From assembly GCA_964657325.1 (NCBI GenBank), contig CAZZVE010000071.1, positions 1 through 23,337 on the forward strand: a stretch of 23,337 nt of DNA, written 5' to 3'. This DNA comes from JBBQVS01 sp964657325. GTDB taxonomy: Bacteria; Chloroflexota; Ktedonobacteria; Ktedonobacterales; Ktedonobacteraceae. Position numbers and translations under genes: made by a program. Of the stretch, positions 5,742-13,639 are shown in pieces; the first letter of the stretch is position 1, and every line of letters starts with the position of its first letter. The notes beneath the pieces were generated by a model. The model searched no databases. It was not told the origin of the DNA and saw only the letters and a list, made by a program, of their open reading frames with translations.

Positions 5742-8177
5742 ATGATTTCAACCATTGAAATAGAAAATACCTATACAAGCGGTGTCTATGGAAAACGCAA
5801 CGTTGCTATCGTGCGTGGTAGCGGCGCACTGCTCTGGGACGCCGAGGGACACGAATACGTTGATTGTACGGCAGGCTATGGTGTGGCGAATATTGGACAT
5901 GGGCGCGTAGAGATTGCGTCGGCACTTGCGGAGCAGGCACAACGCCTCATCACTTGCCCTGAAATCTTTTATAACGATGTCCGTGGACGCCTGCTTGAAC
6001 GACTTGCATCGCTTACGCCAGAGGGACTCGACCATATCTTTTTGTGCAATAGTGGGACGGAAGCGGTGGAAGGCGCGCTCAAATTCGCACGTCTTGCGAC
6101 AGGACGTACTGGCATTATTGCGACATTGCGCAGTTTTCATGGACGAACAATGGGCGCGCTTTCCGCGACATGGGAACCGCACTACCGCGAACCTTTCGCT
6201 CCTTTGCTTCCTGGTGTCACTCATATACGCTATAACAACATTGAAGCCGCCGAAGCCGCGATCACCGAAGAGACCGCCGCAGTGATTATCGAAGTCGTGC
6301 AGGGCGAAGGTGGTGTTCATGTTGCAGACGAGGCATACATTCGAGACCTCACAATTCTTTGTCATGAGCGCGGTGCTTTGCTCGTTGTCGATGAAGTACA
6401 GACAGGCTTTGGACGTACAGGAACTCTGTTTGCATGTGAGCAGTACAACCTGCAACCTGACATCCTCTGTCTTGCGAAGTCTATCGCTGGTGGCGTCCCA
6501 ATGGGTGCCGTTTGCCTGGGACCGCGTGTAATGGAAAGTGGACGCGTGACAAAGGGCGTGCATGGGAGCACCTTTGGTGGCAACCCGCTAGCCTGCGCTG
6601 CCGCCCTGACCACACTTGACATTCTTGAACGCGAAGCACTACCACAGCGTGCCGCAACACTTGGAGCTTATGCCCTTGAACGCCTACGCGCAATACGCTC
6701 ACCACTTATCCGCGAGGTTCGTGGACGTGGTCTCTTGCTTGGTATCGAACTTACACGCCGAGCACAACCCTATCTCGAAGCACTATTCGCACGCGGTATT
6801 CTTGCCCTGCAAGCTGGCCCAAACGTTATTCGTCTGTTGCCTCCACTTGTGATTACAGAAGCACAACTAGAACATGTGCTAAATGTTATTGCTGAAATCT
6901 TAGGTGATGAAAGTAGCACAATAGGAACACGGGGTACGACGGGAACGGGTAGCATGACAGGGGCAAGCCCTGTCACTACCATACATGACGAACGAGGCGT
7001 TTCCCGCCGCGAAGCGGCAGGCAGTATGGTAGTGACAGGGCTTGCCCCTGTCATGCCTCCTACCCCTGTCATGCCTTCCACTGTTGCCACGCTTCCCGAT
7101 TCTGTCACACTTCTTCAATCCATGTTAACCATACCTAGTTATTCACGTCAGGAACAACATTTTGCGCGCTATCTTGCTGAGCAAGCACAACAGATGGGAT
7201 TGCATGCGCATCTTGATGAAGTCGGCAATGTCATCGTCAGTACACATGATGATGAAAACGTGAAAGACCCTATTATCTTGCTTGGACACATGGACACGGT
7301 TCCAGGGAACATTCCGGTACGCATCGAAAACGGATTCCTGTATGGGCGCGGAGCGGTAGATGCAAAGGGACCACTTGCAGCATTCCTGGCTGCTACTGCT
7401 CGTATCGCGCAAGCAGGAGATGTACAGCGGCCAATTATCGTGATTGGCGCGGTAGAGGAGGAGGCCGCAACATCGCGTGGAGCGCACGCCGTGGTGCATC
7501 ACTATTCCCCTTCGGCGTGCATCATCGGTGAACCAAGTGGAAGTCAGGCGGTGACGATTGGCTATAAGGGTCGGTTACTGGTTGATTGTTGTATCACGCG
7601 TTCCTCTAGCCATAGCGCGGGACCCCGACACAATAGCAATGAAGTAGCGACAGCTTTCTGGGAACGTGTGCGTTCCCATACAGTCGAATGGAACGCACAG
7701 CACGCATCTAATTCATCCTTCGCAGCACTCCTGCCTTCTCTGCGTAGCATCGCCAGCACACAGGATGGCTTAGAGGAACAGACGCATATGCTGCTTGGCT
7801 ATCGTCTACCGCCTGCTTTTGATAGCGCATCTTTACAAATGCAGTTAGAGCAATGGGCACACGAAGATGGCGTTCAACTACAGTTTTCGGGCGAAGAGGC
7901 TGCATTCCAGACCACCCGTACAACGCCCGTCGCGCGCGCTTTTCTTTCAGCCATTCGCGCAACCAGAGGGCAGCCTACATTTAAGCATAAAACTGGCACA
8001 TCTGATATGAACGTTGTCGGACCTGTCTGGGGCCAGAATATTCTGGCCTATGGTCCTGGTGACGCAAGCCTCGACCATACACCCAACGAGCATATTGACC
8101 TTGCCGAGTATGCACATGCTATCGACGTACTAGAAATCGTGCTGCGAGACCTCTCACAGCGACGAGAGGTGATGTAA
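5742..8177 (+). CDS. lysJ-lysK: LysJ-LysK fusion: LysW-aminoadipate semialdehyde aminotransferase / LysW-lysine hydrolase
   Basis: The 811-residue product joins two enzymes that are usually separate. Residues 1 to about 395 are a class III PLP aminotransferase (LysJ, ArgD-like) with CNSGTEAVEGALKFAR, SFHGRTMG, VVDEVQTGFGRTG and the PLP lysine K246 in LAKSIAGG. It should aminate the LysW-bound semialdehyde. Residues from about 447 on are an M20-family metallohydrolase (LysK, ArgE/DapE-like) that frees lysine. Its metal ligands appear as H516 in LLGHMDTVPG, D540 in GAVDAKG, the EEE run at 572-574, and H779 in DHTPNEH. The linker, residues about 404-438, is entirely encoded by a 105-base palindromic repeat read in frame. 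AGGAGG precedes the ATG; no ribosome binding site is visible before later LysK methionines. The stop overlaps the next start (TAATG). Confidence 0.93.
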   Translation: MISTIEIENTYTSGVYGKRNVAIVRGSGALLWDAEGHEYVDCTAGYGVANIGHGRVEIASALAEQAQRLITCPEIFYNDVRGRLLERLASLTPEGLDHIFLCNSGTEAVEGALKFARLATGRTGIIATLRSFHGRTMGALSATWEPHYREPFAPLLPGVTHIRYNNIEAAEAAITEETAAVIIEVVQGEGGVHVADEAYIRDLTILCHERGALLVVDEVQTGFGRTGTLFACEQYNLQPDILCLAKSIAGGVPMGAVCLGPRVMESGRVTKGVHGSTFGGNPLACAAALTTLDILEREALPQRAATLGAYALERLRAIRSPLIREVRGRGLLLGIELTRRAQPYLEALFARGILALQAGPNVIRLLPPLVITEAQLEHVLNVIAEILGDESSTIGTRGTTGTGSMTGASPVTTIHDERGVSRREAAGSMVVTGLAPVMPPTPVMPSTVATLPDSVTLLQSMLTIPSYSRQEQHFARYLAEQAQQMGLHAHLDEVGNVIVSTHDDENVKDPIILLGHMDTVPGNIPVRIENGFLYGRGAVDAKGPLAAFLAATARIAQAGDVQRPIIVIGAVEEEAATSRGAHAVVHHYSPSACIIGEPSGSQAVTIGYKGRLLVDCCITRSSSHSAGPRHNSNEVATAFWERVRSHTVEWNAQHASNSSFAALLPSLRSIASTQDGLEEQTHMLLGYRLPPAFDSASLQMQLEQWAHEDGVQLQFSGEEAAFQTTRTTPVARAFLSAIRATRGQPTFKHKTGTSDMNVVGPVWGQNILAYGPGDASLDHTPNEHIDLAEYAHAIDVLEIVLRDLSQRREVM
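6952..7056. repeat. Palindromic repeat, family A, inside the lysJ-lysK gene
   Basis: The 32-base arms at 6952-6983 and 7025-7056 are exact reverse complements (left arm begins gcatgacaggggcaagccct). The 41-base loop contains a small hairpin, gccgc-gaa-gcggc. The same arms, differing at one position, recur at 12578-12609/12649-12680 around a different loop. Read in the gene's frame the arms give MTGASPVTT and VVTGLAPVM, with no stop codon. Confidence 0.93.
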
Positions 8178-9379
8178 TGAGTCCTCTTACTATTCTCGAC
8201 TCGACCCTACGCGAGGGGGAACAATTCATAGGAGCATGTTTTACGCTCGAACAGCGTTTGACAATTGCCCGCATGCTTGATGCAATCGGTGTAACCTTCA
8301 TTGAAGTAGCCTCACCAGTTGCCTCGTCAGAGACACAACAGGCCGTGCTTGCACTGTGTAATCTGGATTTAGACGCACACATCGTTGCCCATACACGCTG
8401 CGTCGAAGCCGATGTGCAAGCGGCGTTGGATACGCCCGTGTATGGCCTCAACCTCTTTTATGGTACTTCGACGCAGTTGCGTACGTTCAGTCATGGACGC
8501 CGCATCGAACAAATGATTGCCGATGCTGTGCCACTGGTGCGACGTGTGCGTGATGCGGGTCGCTATGTGCGCTTTTCCGCTGAGGATGCCTTTCGCAGTG
8601 ACCTTATCGACTTACTACATGTCTTTGATGCAGTTGTTGATGCAGGTGTACAGCGTATTGGCTTACCTGATACCGTTGGTATTGCTACGCCGCGACAGGT
8701 GGCACAACTCGTCCAGCTCTGTCACGAACGTTATCCTTCCGTTGGCATCGAGTTTCATGGACATAACGATACTGGTTGCGCGAATGCGAACACTATGGCG
8801 GCGTTAGAGGCTGGTGCCAATTGCCTTGATGTAACGGCGTTAGGGATTGGCGAGCGTAATGGCATCGCTTCCCTGAGTGGATTGATCGCGCAACTCTATA
8901 TTCACTCTCCTGAACTGCTGTCCGACTATGATTTGACACAGGTCGCGCCACTTGATCAGTTTGTCGCGTCCTGTCTCGGCCTTGTTATTCCTTTTAACAC
9001 ACCCATTACCGCGCCAAGTGCTTTCACACACAAAGCGGGTGTACATACAAAGGCTGTCCTACGAAATCCACGCGCCTACGAGGTCCTTGACCCGGCCGAT
9101 TTTGGTCTTCTACGTCATGTCGATATTGGCTCACGCGTCACAGGGCGTTACGCCGTTGGGCATCGTGCTGCATCGTTAGGCTTACAACTTACCAATAGTG
9201 AGATTGCCAATCTCACGCATGCCCTCAAAGCACGCGCCGAAAACGGCACCCTGAACCAGGAAGAGGTCGATACCTTTATCCAATCCTGGTATGTGCTTCA
9301 AATGCGAGAGAATGAAACGATTGATGACGACAAGGGCACCCGCAAGGGGATGCCCCTCCCATACAACGCCGTATCCTAG
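8177..9379 (+). CDS. hcs: Homocitrate synthase
   Basis: The enzyme condenses acetyl-CoA with 2-oxoglutarate to homocitrate, the first committed step of the aminoadipate route. The 400-residue product is a DRE-TIM metallolyase. It opens with ILDSTLREGEQ (R12, E13 in the signature), has FHGHNDTG with metal ligands H194 and H196, then ALGIGERNG, and the GVHTKAVLRNPRAYEVLDP block of the Lys20/NifV type. There is no leucine-synthase-like regulatory domain. Its start overlaps the lysJ-lysK stop. The last 17 codons or so, from about 9330, lie in a family D repeat (KGTRKGMPLPY), an unconserved tail. Isopropylmalate or citramalate synthase is the alternative; the operon context makes homocitrate the likely product. 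Confidence 0.9.
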   Translation: MSPLTILDSTLREGEQFIGACFTLEQRLTIARMLDAIGVTFIEVASPVASSETQQAVLALCNLDLDAHIVAHTRCVEADVQAALDTPVYGLNLFYGTSTQLRTFSHGRRIEQMIADAVPLVRRVRDAGRYVRFSAEDAFRSDLIDLLHVFDAVVDAGVQRIGLPDTVGIATPRQVAQLVQLCHERYPSVGIEFHGHNDTGCANANTMAALEAGANCLDVTALGIGERNGIASLSGLIAQLYIHSPELLSDYDLTQVAPLDQFVASCLGLVIPFNTPITAPSAFTHKAGVHTKAVLRNPRAYEVLDPADFGLLRHVDIGSRVTGRYAVGHRAASLGLQLTNSEIANLTHALKARAENGTLNQEEVDTFIQSWYVLQMRENETIDDDKGTRKGMPLPYNAVS

Positions 9380-9413
9380 AACCATTCGTCTATGGCAAGG
9401 GCATCCCCTTGCC
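9330..9413. repeat. Palindromic repeat, family D, at the homocitrate synthase 3' end
   Basis: gcaaggggatgcccctccca (9342-9361) pairs with the stretch at 9391-9412 with two mismatches over 22 bases. The 36 bases 9330-9365 are identical to 14872-14907 next to the assembly gap. The left arm codes for the end of homocitrate synthase, which stops in the loop at 9379. The right arm also supplies a spurious upstream ATG (9392) in frame with the next gene. Confidence 0.85.
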
Positions 9414-9466
9414 ACACCTTGTATGTGTTAGACCACATTTATAAATCAAGAAAGAGGATTCCAACA

Positions 9467-10717
9467 ATGGGAACGTTAACCGAGGAAATTTTTAGCCACA
9501 AGTTGGGACGACGCGTTGAGCAGGGCGAGACCGTCATTGTCGAGGTTGATCGCGTGATGAGTCACGATACAACAAGCCCTCTGGCAATTCAGGCGTTTCG
9601 CAAGTTATCACAACAAAGTGGTGGACGTGTCTTCAATTCACGTCGCTCACACATCGTGTTTGACCACATCATCCCCGCCGCGACGATTGCTGCTGCGACC
9701 CTACAACGCGATATCCGCACCTTTGCACGTGAGCAGGATATCACGATTTTACAGGAGGGCATCTGTCATCAAGTTATGCCAGAACGCGGATATGTTGTGC
9801 CAGGAAGTATCATTGTGGGTGCGGATAGCCACACCTGTACGTATGGTGCGCTTGGTGCCTTTGCTACTGGTATGGGGTCAACCGATATTGGTGTTGCCTA
9901 TGCTACGGGTCGCACATGGTTTCGTGTTCCCACAACGCTCAATATTCAAATATCGGGAAGTCTGCCCTTTGGTGTCTACGCTAAAGATATCACATTCGAG
10001 ATGGTGCGACAGGTCGGGGTTGATGGCGCGAACTATCGCGCAATCGAGTACACGGGCGATCTGGTTGAGCATCTTTCGGTAAGTGAACGTTTCACCTTCT
10101 GCAACATGGCTATCGAGATGGGCGGTAAAGCTGGCCTTGTCGCACCTGACGCAATCACACAGGCATGGCTACATGGTCGTACCGAAGTCGAATATCCTAT
10201 GCTCGCACCACACAACCCTAGCTATGAGCACACCTACTATATTGATGCATCACAACTACAACCCATGATTGCTTGTCCACCCGATGTAAACAACGTCGTT
10301 CCGGTAGGCGATGTGACGAACGTAGAGATAGACCAGGTGTTTTTAGGCACTTGCACCAATGGACGCCTAGACGATCTTGCTATTGCCGCAGGGATTTTAC
10401 AAGGCAAGCAAATTTCTCCTCGCACACGTATGGTTGTCGTTCCTGCCTCACGTGAGGTTTACCTTGAGGCGATGCACCTTGGATATCTGGAAACCTTTAT
10501 TCGCGCGGGTGCTACTGTGGAAAATCCCGGCTGCGGTCCCTGTATCGGACGACATCAGGGTGTTCTTGCCCCCGGCGAACGCGCTCTCACAACCATGAAC
10601 CGCAACTTCACTGGACGTATGGGTGACCCAACCGCAGAAATCTATCTTGGCAGTCCCGCGACTGCTGCCGCTACTGCATTAAGCGGTCACATTTCGGACC
10701 CACGCGAATTTTTGTAA
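9467..10717 (+). CDS. lysT: LysT, homoaconitase large subunit
   Basis: With LysU it isomerises homocitrate to homoisocitrate through homoaconitate, using a [4Fe-4S] cluster. From ATG 9467 the product has 416 residues, the usual size for the bacterial/archaeal LeuC/homoaconitase group. It has GADSHTCTYGALGAFATGMG, and the cluster cysteines C296 (GTCTNGR), C356 and C359 (NPGCGPCIG). The reading frame stays open to an ATG at 9392, but that part is repeat-derived (family D), whereas 9467 follows AAAGAGG at good spacing and begins the family-like GTLTEEIFSHKLGR. The family overlaps with isopropylmalate dehydratase; the operon argues for homoaconitase. Confidence 0.9.
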   Translation: MGTLTEEIFSHKLGRRVEQGETVIVEVDRVMSHDTTSPLAIQAFRKLSQQSGGRVFNSRRSHIVFDHIIPAATIAAATLQRDIRTFAREQDITILQEGICHQVMPERGYVVPGSIIVGADSHTCTYGALGAFATGMGSTDIGVAYATGRTWFRVPTTLNIQISGSLPFGVYAKDITFEMVRQVGVDGANYRAIEYTGDLVEHLSVSERFTFCNMAIEMGGKAGLVAPDAITQAWLHGRTEVEYPMLAPHNPSYEHTYYIDASQLQPMIACPPDVNNVVPVGDVTNVEIDQVFLGTCTNGRLDDLAIAAGILQGKQISPRTRMVVVPASREVYLEAMHLGYLETFIRAGATVENPGCGPCIGRHQGVLAPGERALTTMNRNFTGRMGDPTAEIYLGSPATAAATALSGHISDPREFL

Positions 10718-10760
10718 TGCACACGTCCTGATGAACTTTGTCAATCGAATACGGAAATGG

Positions 10761-10889
10761 CGGTAGGGGCAACAATTCATTGCACCTAAAGATGGGGGTG
10801 GCGGGGCAAACGTCCCCAATACGCATCTTTGTGGCAACGTGATCCCCTCCCGACCCATCTTTGGGCGCAATGAATTGCTGCCCCTACCG
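10761..10889. repeat. Palindromic element, family E, between lysT and lysU
   Basis: The 35-base arm at 10761-10795 (begins cggtaggggcaacaattcat) pairs with 10855-10889 with three mismatches. It fills most of the 211-base gap between two subunits of one enzyme, which are otherwise usually adjacent. No T-run follows, so it need not stop transcription. Confidence 0.88.
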
Positions 10890-10928
10890 AAATATATTTG
10901 CAAACATACTCGAAAGGAACATACTCTC

Positions 10929-11417
10929 ATGAGTAGAATTTGGATGCTAGGCGACAATATCAACACCGATGTAATCATTCCTGGACGCTACAATGTGACA
11001 ACGGACCGTGCACAATTAGCGAAGTATTGTCTGTGCGAAATTCTGCCTGACTTTGCGCAACAAGTACAAGCAGGTGACGTAGTTATGGGCGGCCATAACT
11101 TTGGTTGTGGCTCATCACGCGAACATGCTCCGGCCTCTATTCTCGCGTGTGGTGTACGGGTCGTGATTGCACGTAGCTTTGCGCGTATCTTCTATCGCAA
11201 CTCCGTCAATATTGGCCTACCCGTCCTTGTGTGCGAAGAAGCTGTTCTAGCCAGCCGTGACGGGCAACGGATAGAGGTTGACCTGACGACAGGCATCATC
11301 CACAATATCGACTTAGAGCAAACATTTCAGGCTGAACCGCTCACGCCCTTTATCGCACGTATCGTCGCAGCAGGTGGTATCATCAACTACATTCAGCAGG
11401 AAGGGACGTTGCGATGA
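10929..11417 (+). CDS. lysU: LysU, homoaconitase small subunit
   Basis: This is the swivelling small subunit that completes the homoaconitase active site with LysT. The 162-residue product from ATG 10929 has the expected size. It has GDNINTDVIIPGRY at the start, GGHNFGCGSSREHAP in the middle (the conserved substrate-binding loop), and ARIFYRNSVNIGLPVL. The frame is open upstream to 10839, but that region is the family E palindrome, and CGAAAGGAAC lies just before 10929. It overlaps the next gene by four bases (ATGA). Confidence 0.92.
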   Translation: MSRIWMLGDNINTDVIIPGRYNVTTDRAQLAKYCLCEILPDFAQQVQAGDVVMGGHNFGCGSSREHAPASILACGVRVVIARSFARIFYRNSVNIGLPVLVCEEAVLASRDGQRIEVDLTTGIIHNIDLEQTFQAEPLTPFIARIVAAGGIINYIQQEGTLR

Positions 11418-12526
11418 GCTTTGCCCACTTTGAGCGGCATTCTTCAGCATCGCCGCCAACCGTGTGCGTCATTCCTGGCGACGATGCCGCGCCCGAAGTG
11501 ATGCGTCCCACCGTCGAGATACTGCGTTCTCTTGCTCCCGATGTACAGTTTATAGAGGCTGCTTGTGGACGTGAAGCGCAAGCTCGTCACGGTGACGCCT
11601 TTCCAGCAGAAACACGAACAGCTATAGATACGGCGGATTGTACATTGTTTGGTGCAAGTGGTGGTCCAAGTCGTCCTATTCTGTGGTACCTGCGTTGGGG
11701 CAAGAAAACCTATGTCAACATTCGTCCTGTACGCTGGTATTCCGGTTATGCCAGCCCTATGTTGCATCCAGAGCGTATCGACTACGTGATTGTGCGCGAT
11801 AACCTGGAAGGCATGTATCCACCACGTGAGGGCGATATCTCTGAACTAAGCGCATTGGCTAGCAGTAGCACATGGTGGCAGGCTCCTCCAACTGATAAAG
11901 TAGGAGCCTACGCTGTGCGCGTCACTACCGATGAGCAAATGCAGCGTGTCGCTATCTCAGCGTGTGAATTGGCACTGCAACGACAAGCTCTTGGCTACCG
12001 TGGCATTGTCACATTGGGCGCGAAATATTCTATTCAGCCGCGTACCGATGGACGTTTTCGCAGTATCGTCTGTGACACCGTGCGCGAATATAGCACATTA
12101 AGCTATCAAGAATATCTGATTGACGACTTAGCACGACGCATGGTCGCGTCACCGGAAACACTTGACGTGGTGGTACTCTCCAACGAACACGGCGACATCC
12201 TTGCCGACGTTGCCAGTGGCAGCATTGGTGGTCTTGGCCTCTCGCCCAGTGCTTGCTATGGCGAAGACTACGCCTACTTCGAGCCTGTCCACGGTTCTGC
12301 GCCCGATCTCTCTGGCAAGAGTGTTATTAATCCGACTGCTATGCTTCTGTCTGGTGCGATGCTACTTGAATATCTTGGTTACATTGAGCAAACGCAACGT
12401 TTGAGGGACGCGATTGCCAATGTGTATCAGGAAGGAAAAGTGTTACCGACAGATCAGGGTGGACATGCCAGCACACAAGGATTTGTGGATGCCGTGCAAG
12501 AGTGTTGTGCAACTGTAGGGGTCTGA
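11414..12526 (+). CDS. hicdh: Homoisocitrate dehydrogenase (beta-decarboxylating dehydrogenase family)
   Basis: The proposed reaction is NAD-dependent oxidation and decarboxylation of homoisocitrate to 2-oxoadipate. The 370-residue product has the family's landmarks: IPGDDAAPEVM at about residue 17, GASGGP, RDNLEGMYPPREGD with the catalytic Tyr, VTTDEQMQRVA, GAKYSI, the metal-binding SNEHGDILAD, SGSIGGLGLSPSA, and the nucleotide-binding EPVHGSAPDLSGK. Several blocks are divergent from textbook members (GAKYS instead of HKAN; NIRPVRWYSG in the substrate helix region), so specificity rests mainly on its place at the end of the lysine operon, coupled to lysU by ATGA. Isopropylmalate or tartrate dehydrogenase activity is possible. 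The last four codons (TVGV) and the stop lie within the terminal repeat of a family B element. Confidence 0.85.
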   Translation: MSFAHFERHSSASPPTVCVIPGDDAAPEVMRPTVEILRSLAPDVQFIEAACGREAQARHGDAFPAETRTAIDTADCTLFGASGGPSRPILWYLRWGKKTYVNIRPVRWYSGYASPMLHPERIDYVIVRDNLEGMYPPREGDISELSALASSSTWWQAPPTDKVGAYAVRVTTDEQMQRVAISACELALQRQALGYRGIVTLGAKYSIQPRTDGRFRSIVCDTVREYSTLSYQEYLIDDLARRMVASPETLDVVVLSNEHGDILADVASGSIGGLGLSPSACYGEDYAYFEPVHGSAPDLSGKSVINPTAMLLSGAMLLEYLGYIEQTQRLRDAIANVYQEGKVLPTDQGGHASTQGFVDAVQECCATVGV

Positions 12527-12749
12527 TGTATCATTGGGTGCAGCTAAGTCTCCCGATGGTTTGTAGTGCGACGTGAAGCATGACAGGGGCAAGCCCTGTC
12601 ACTACTATACACAGACTAGGGTGGCAAGCCACGTAGTGGCAGAGCGAGTATAGTAGTGACAGGGCTTGCCCCTGTCATGTTGGCGACTCGGTTTGGCAAG
12701 AGTATTTGTGATGTGTGTTACACACAATAGATTTATCAGACCCCTACAA
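12513..12749. repeat. Nested palindromic element, family B around family A
   Basis: The outer ends tgtaggggtctga (12514-12526) and tcagacccctaca (12736-12748) are perfect 13-base inverted repeats, with weaker pairing continuing inward. Inside lies a family A hairpin with arms 12578-12609 and 12649-12680 and a 39-base loop carrying gtggc-aa-gccac. It looks like one small non-coding element inside another, MITE-like. It begins inside the last codons of the dehydrogenase gene and fills most of the gap before the cyclase gene. No protein-coding capacity was seen. Confidence 0.88.
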
Positions 12750-12822
12750 TATCTTTGTCCCCTATGCTATCTTCTTTCTCGTACCACAAGCAGAGACATA
12801 GTTCATAGAAGGGACACATACA

Positions 12823-13491
12823 ATGACGGAAGATATACCTCAGACTACGGCAAGCTGGATTGACGTTTCGGTTCCGCTCCATTCGGGTATGGCGCACTGG
12901 CCCGATAATCCACCAGTCGAGATCGAATTTGCAATGAGCATAGATCGTGGCGACGCGGCTAACGTCTCAAAGCTTTCGATGGGAGCGCATACAGGCACAC
13001 ATATGGATGCGCCACTACACTTTATCAAGGATGGTATCAGCATCGACAAGATGCCCCTCGCAGCGACAATGGGTCGTGCGCGGGTAATCGAGATTAGCGA
13101 TACCGAATCAATTAAGCCAGCCGAACTGGAAGCGCATAACATTCAATTAGGTGAGCGCATCCTTTTCAAAACAGTCAACTCACAACGCGCATGGCAGATC
13201 AACGAGTTCGTGAAGAATTTCGTCTATATCTCAAAGGAAGCCGCTGCCTACCTCGCAAAACTGCAAATACAGACCGTTGGCGTTGACTATCTCTCCGTCG
13301 GTGGCTTCTTTAAGGACGGAGCAGAGACGCATCATGCCCTGCTTGGGGCAGGTATCTGGATTATCGAAGGTCTCAACCTCTCACAAGTGCAAGCAGGCGA
13401 GTACGACCTGATTTGCTTGCCGCTCAAAATGCAAGGTAGTGAGGGAGCACCTGCTAGAGCGGTTGTGCGTCCTGTAGCTACAGCAAAATAA
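12823..13491 (+). CDS. Cyclase-family metal hydrolase (kynurenine formamidase-like)
   Basis: The 222-residue product belongs to the cyclase/KynB family of metal-dependent hydrolases, whose known members open kynurenine N-formyl or isatin amide bonds. The signature HTGTHMDAPLHF is at residues 56-67, with H56, H60, D62 and H66 as candidate metal ligands. DVSVPLHSGMAHWPDNPP near the N-terminus and the VGVDYLSVG and EGLNLSQVQAGEYDL blocks fit the family. The size is normal. A weak AGAAGGGA precedes the ATG. No tryptophan-catabolism neighbour is present, so the substrate is open. It stands between two palindromic elements, and it is unclear whether it is read through from the lysine operon. Confidence 0.8.
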   Translation: MTEDIPQTTASWIDVSVPLHSGMAHWPDNPPVEIEFAMSIDRGDAANVSKLSMGAHTGTHMDAPLHFIKDGISIDKMPLAATMGRARVIEISDTESIKPAELEAHNIQLGERILFKTVNSQRAWQINEFVKNFVYISKEAAAYLAKLQIQTVGVDYLSVGGFFKDGAETHHALLGAGIWIIEGLNLSQVQAGEYDLICLPLKMQGSEGAPARAVVRPVATAK

Positions 13492-13501
13492 GGAAAAAGC
13501 A

Positions 13502-13635
13502 CAACTGTAGGGGTCTATTTCTATTCCACCCTTTTGGTAATACATTATGTTGGAAGACATATTGAAACGTTCCATCATTCCTGCCAACATAGTGTATCGC
13601 CAAAAGGGTGGAATAGAATTAGACCCCTACAGTTG
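13502..13635. repeat. Long hairpin, family B, between convergent genes
   Basis: The arms at 13502-13537 and 13600-13635 match at 35 of 36 positions (left arm begins caactgtaggggtct). Pairing continues imperfectly inward for about 20 bases (taatacattatgttgg with ccaacatagtgtatcg). The ends carry the TGTAGGGGTCT terminal repeat of family B. It sits between the rightward cyclase and the leftward HicB-like gene, where it could help end both transcripts, although there is no T-run. Confidence 0.9.
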
Positions 13636-13639
13636 TTCG

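Noticed and set aside
5748..6563. Long open frame (271 codons) on the minus strand
   Set aside because: It is antisense to the well-conserved aminotransferase domain of lysJ, its product has no recognisable motif, and it reflects the codon bias of the real gene.
9392..9466. Upstream in-frame ATG giving LysT 25 extra residues
   Set aside because: This ATG is in the right arm of the family D repeat and has no ribosome binding site. ATG 9467 has AAAGAGG and a family-like N-terminus.
10839..10928. Upstream in-frame ATG giving LysU 30 extra residues
   Set aside because: The region is part of the family E palindrome; the conserved protein begins at 10929.
1..13635. CRISPR-like array formed by the repeated palindromes
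   Set aside because: The repeats belong to several families, are kilobases apart and have no regular spacers or cas genes.
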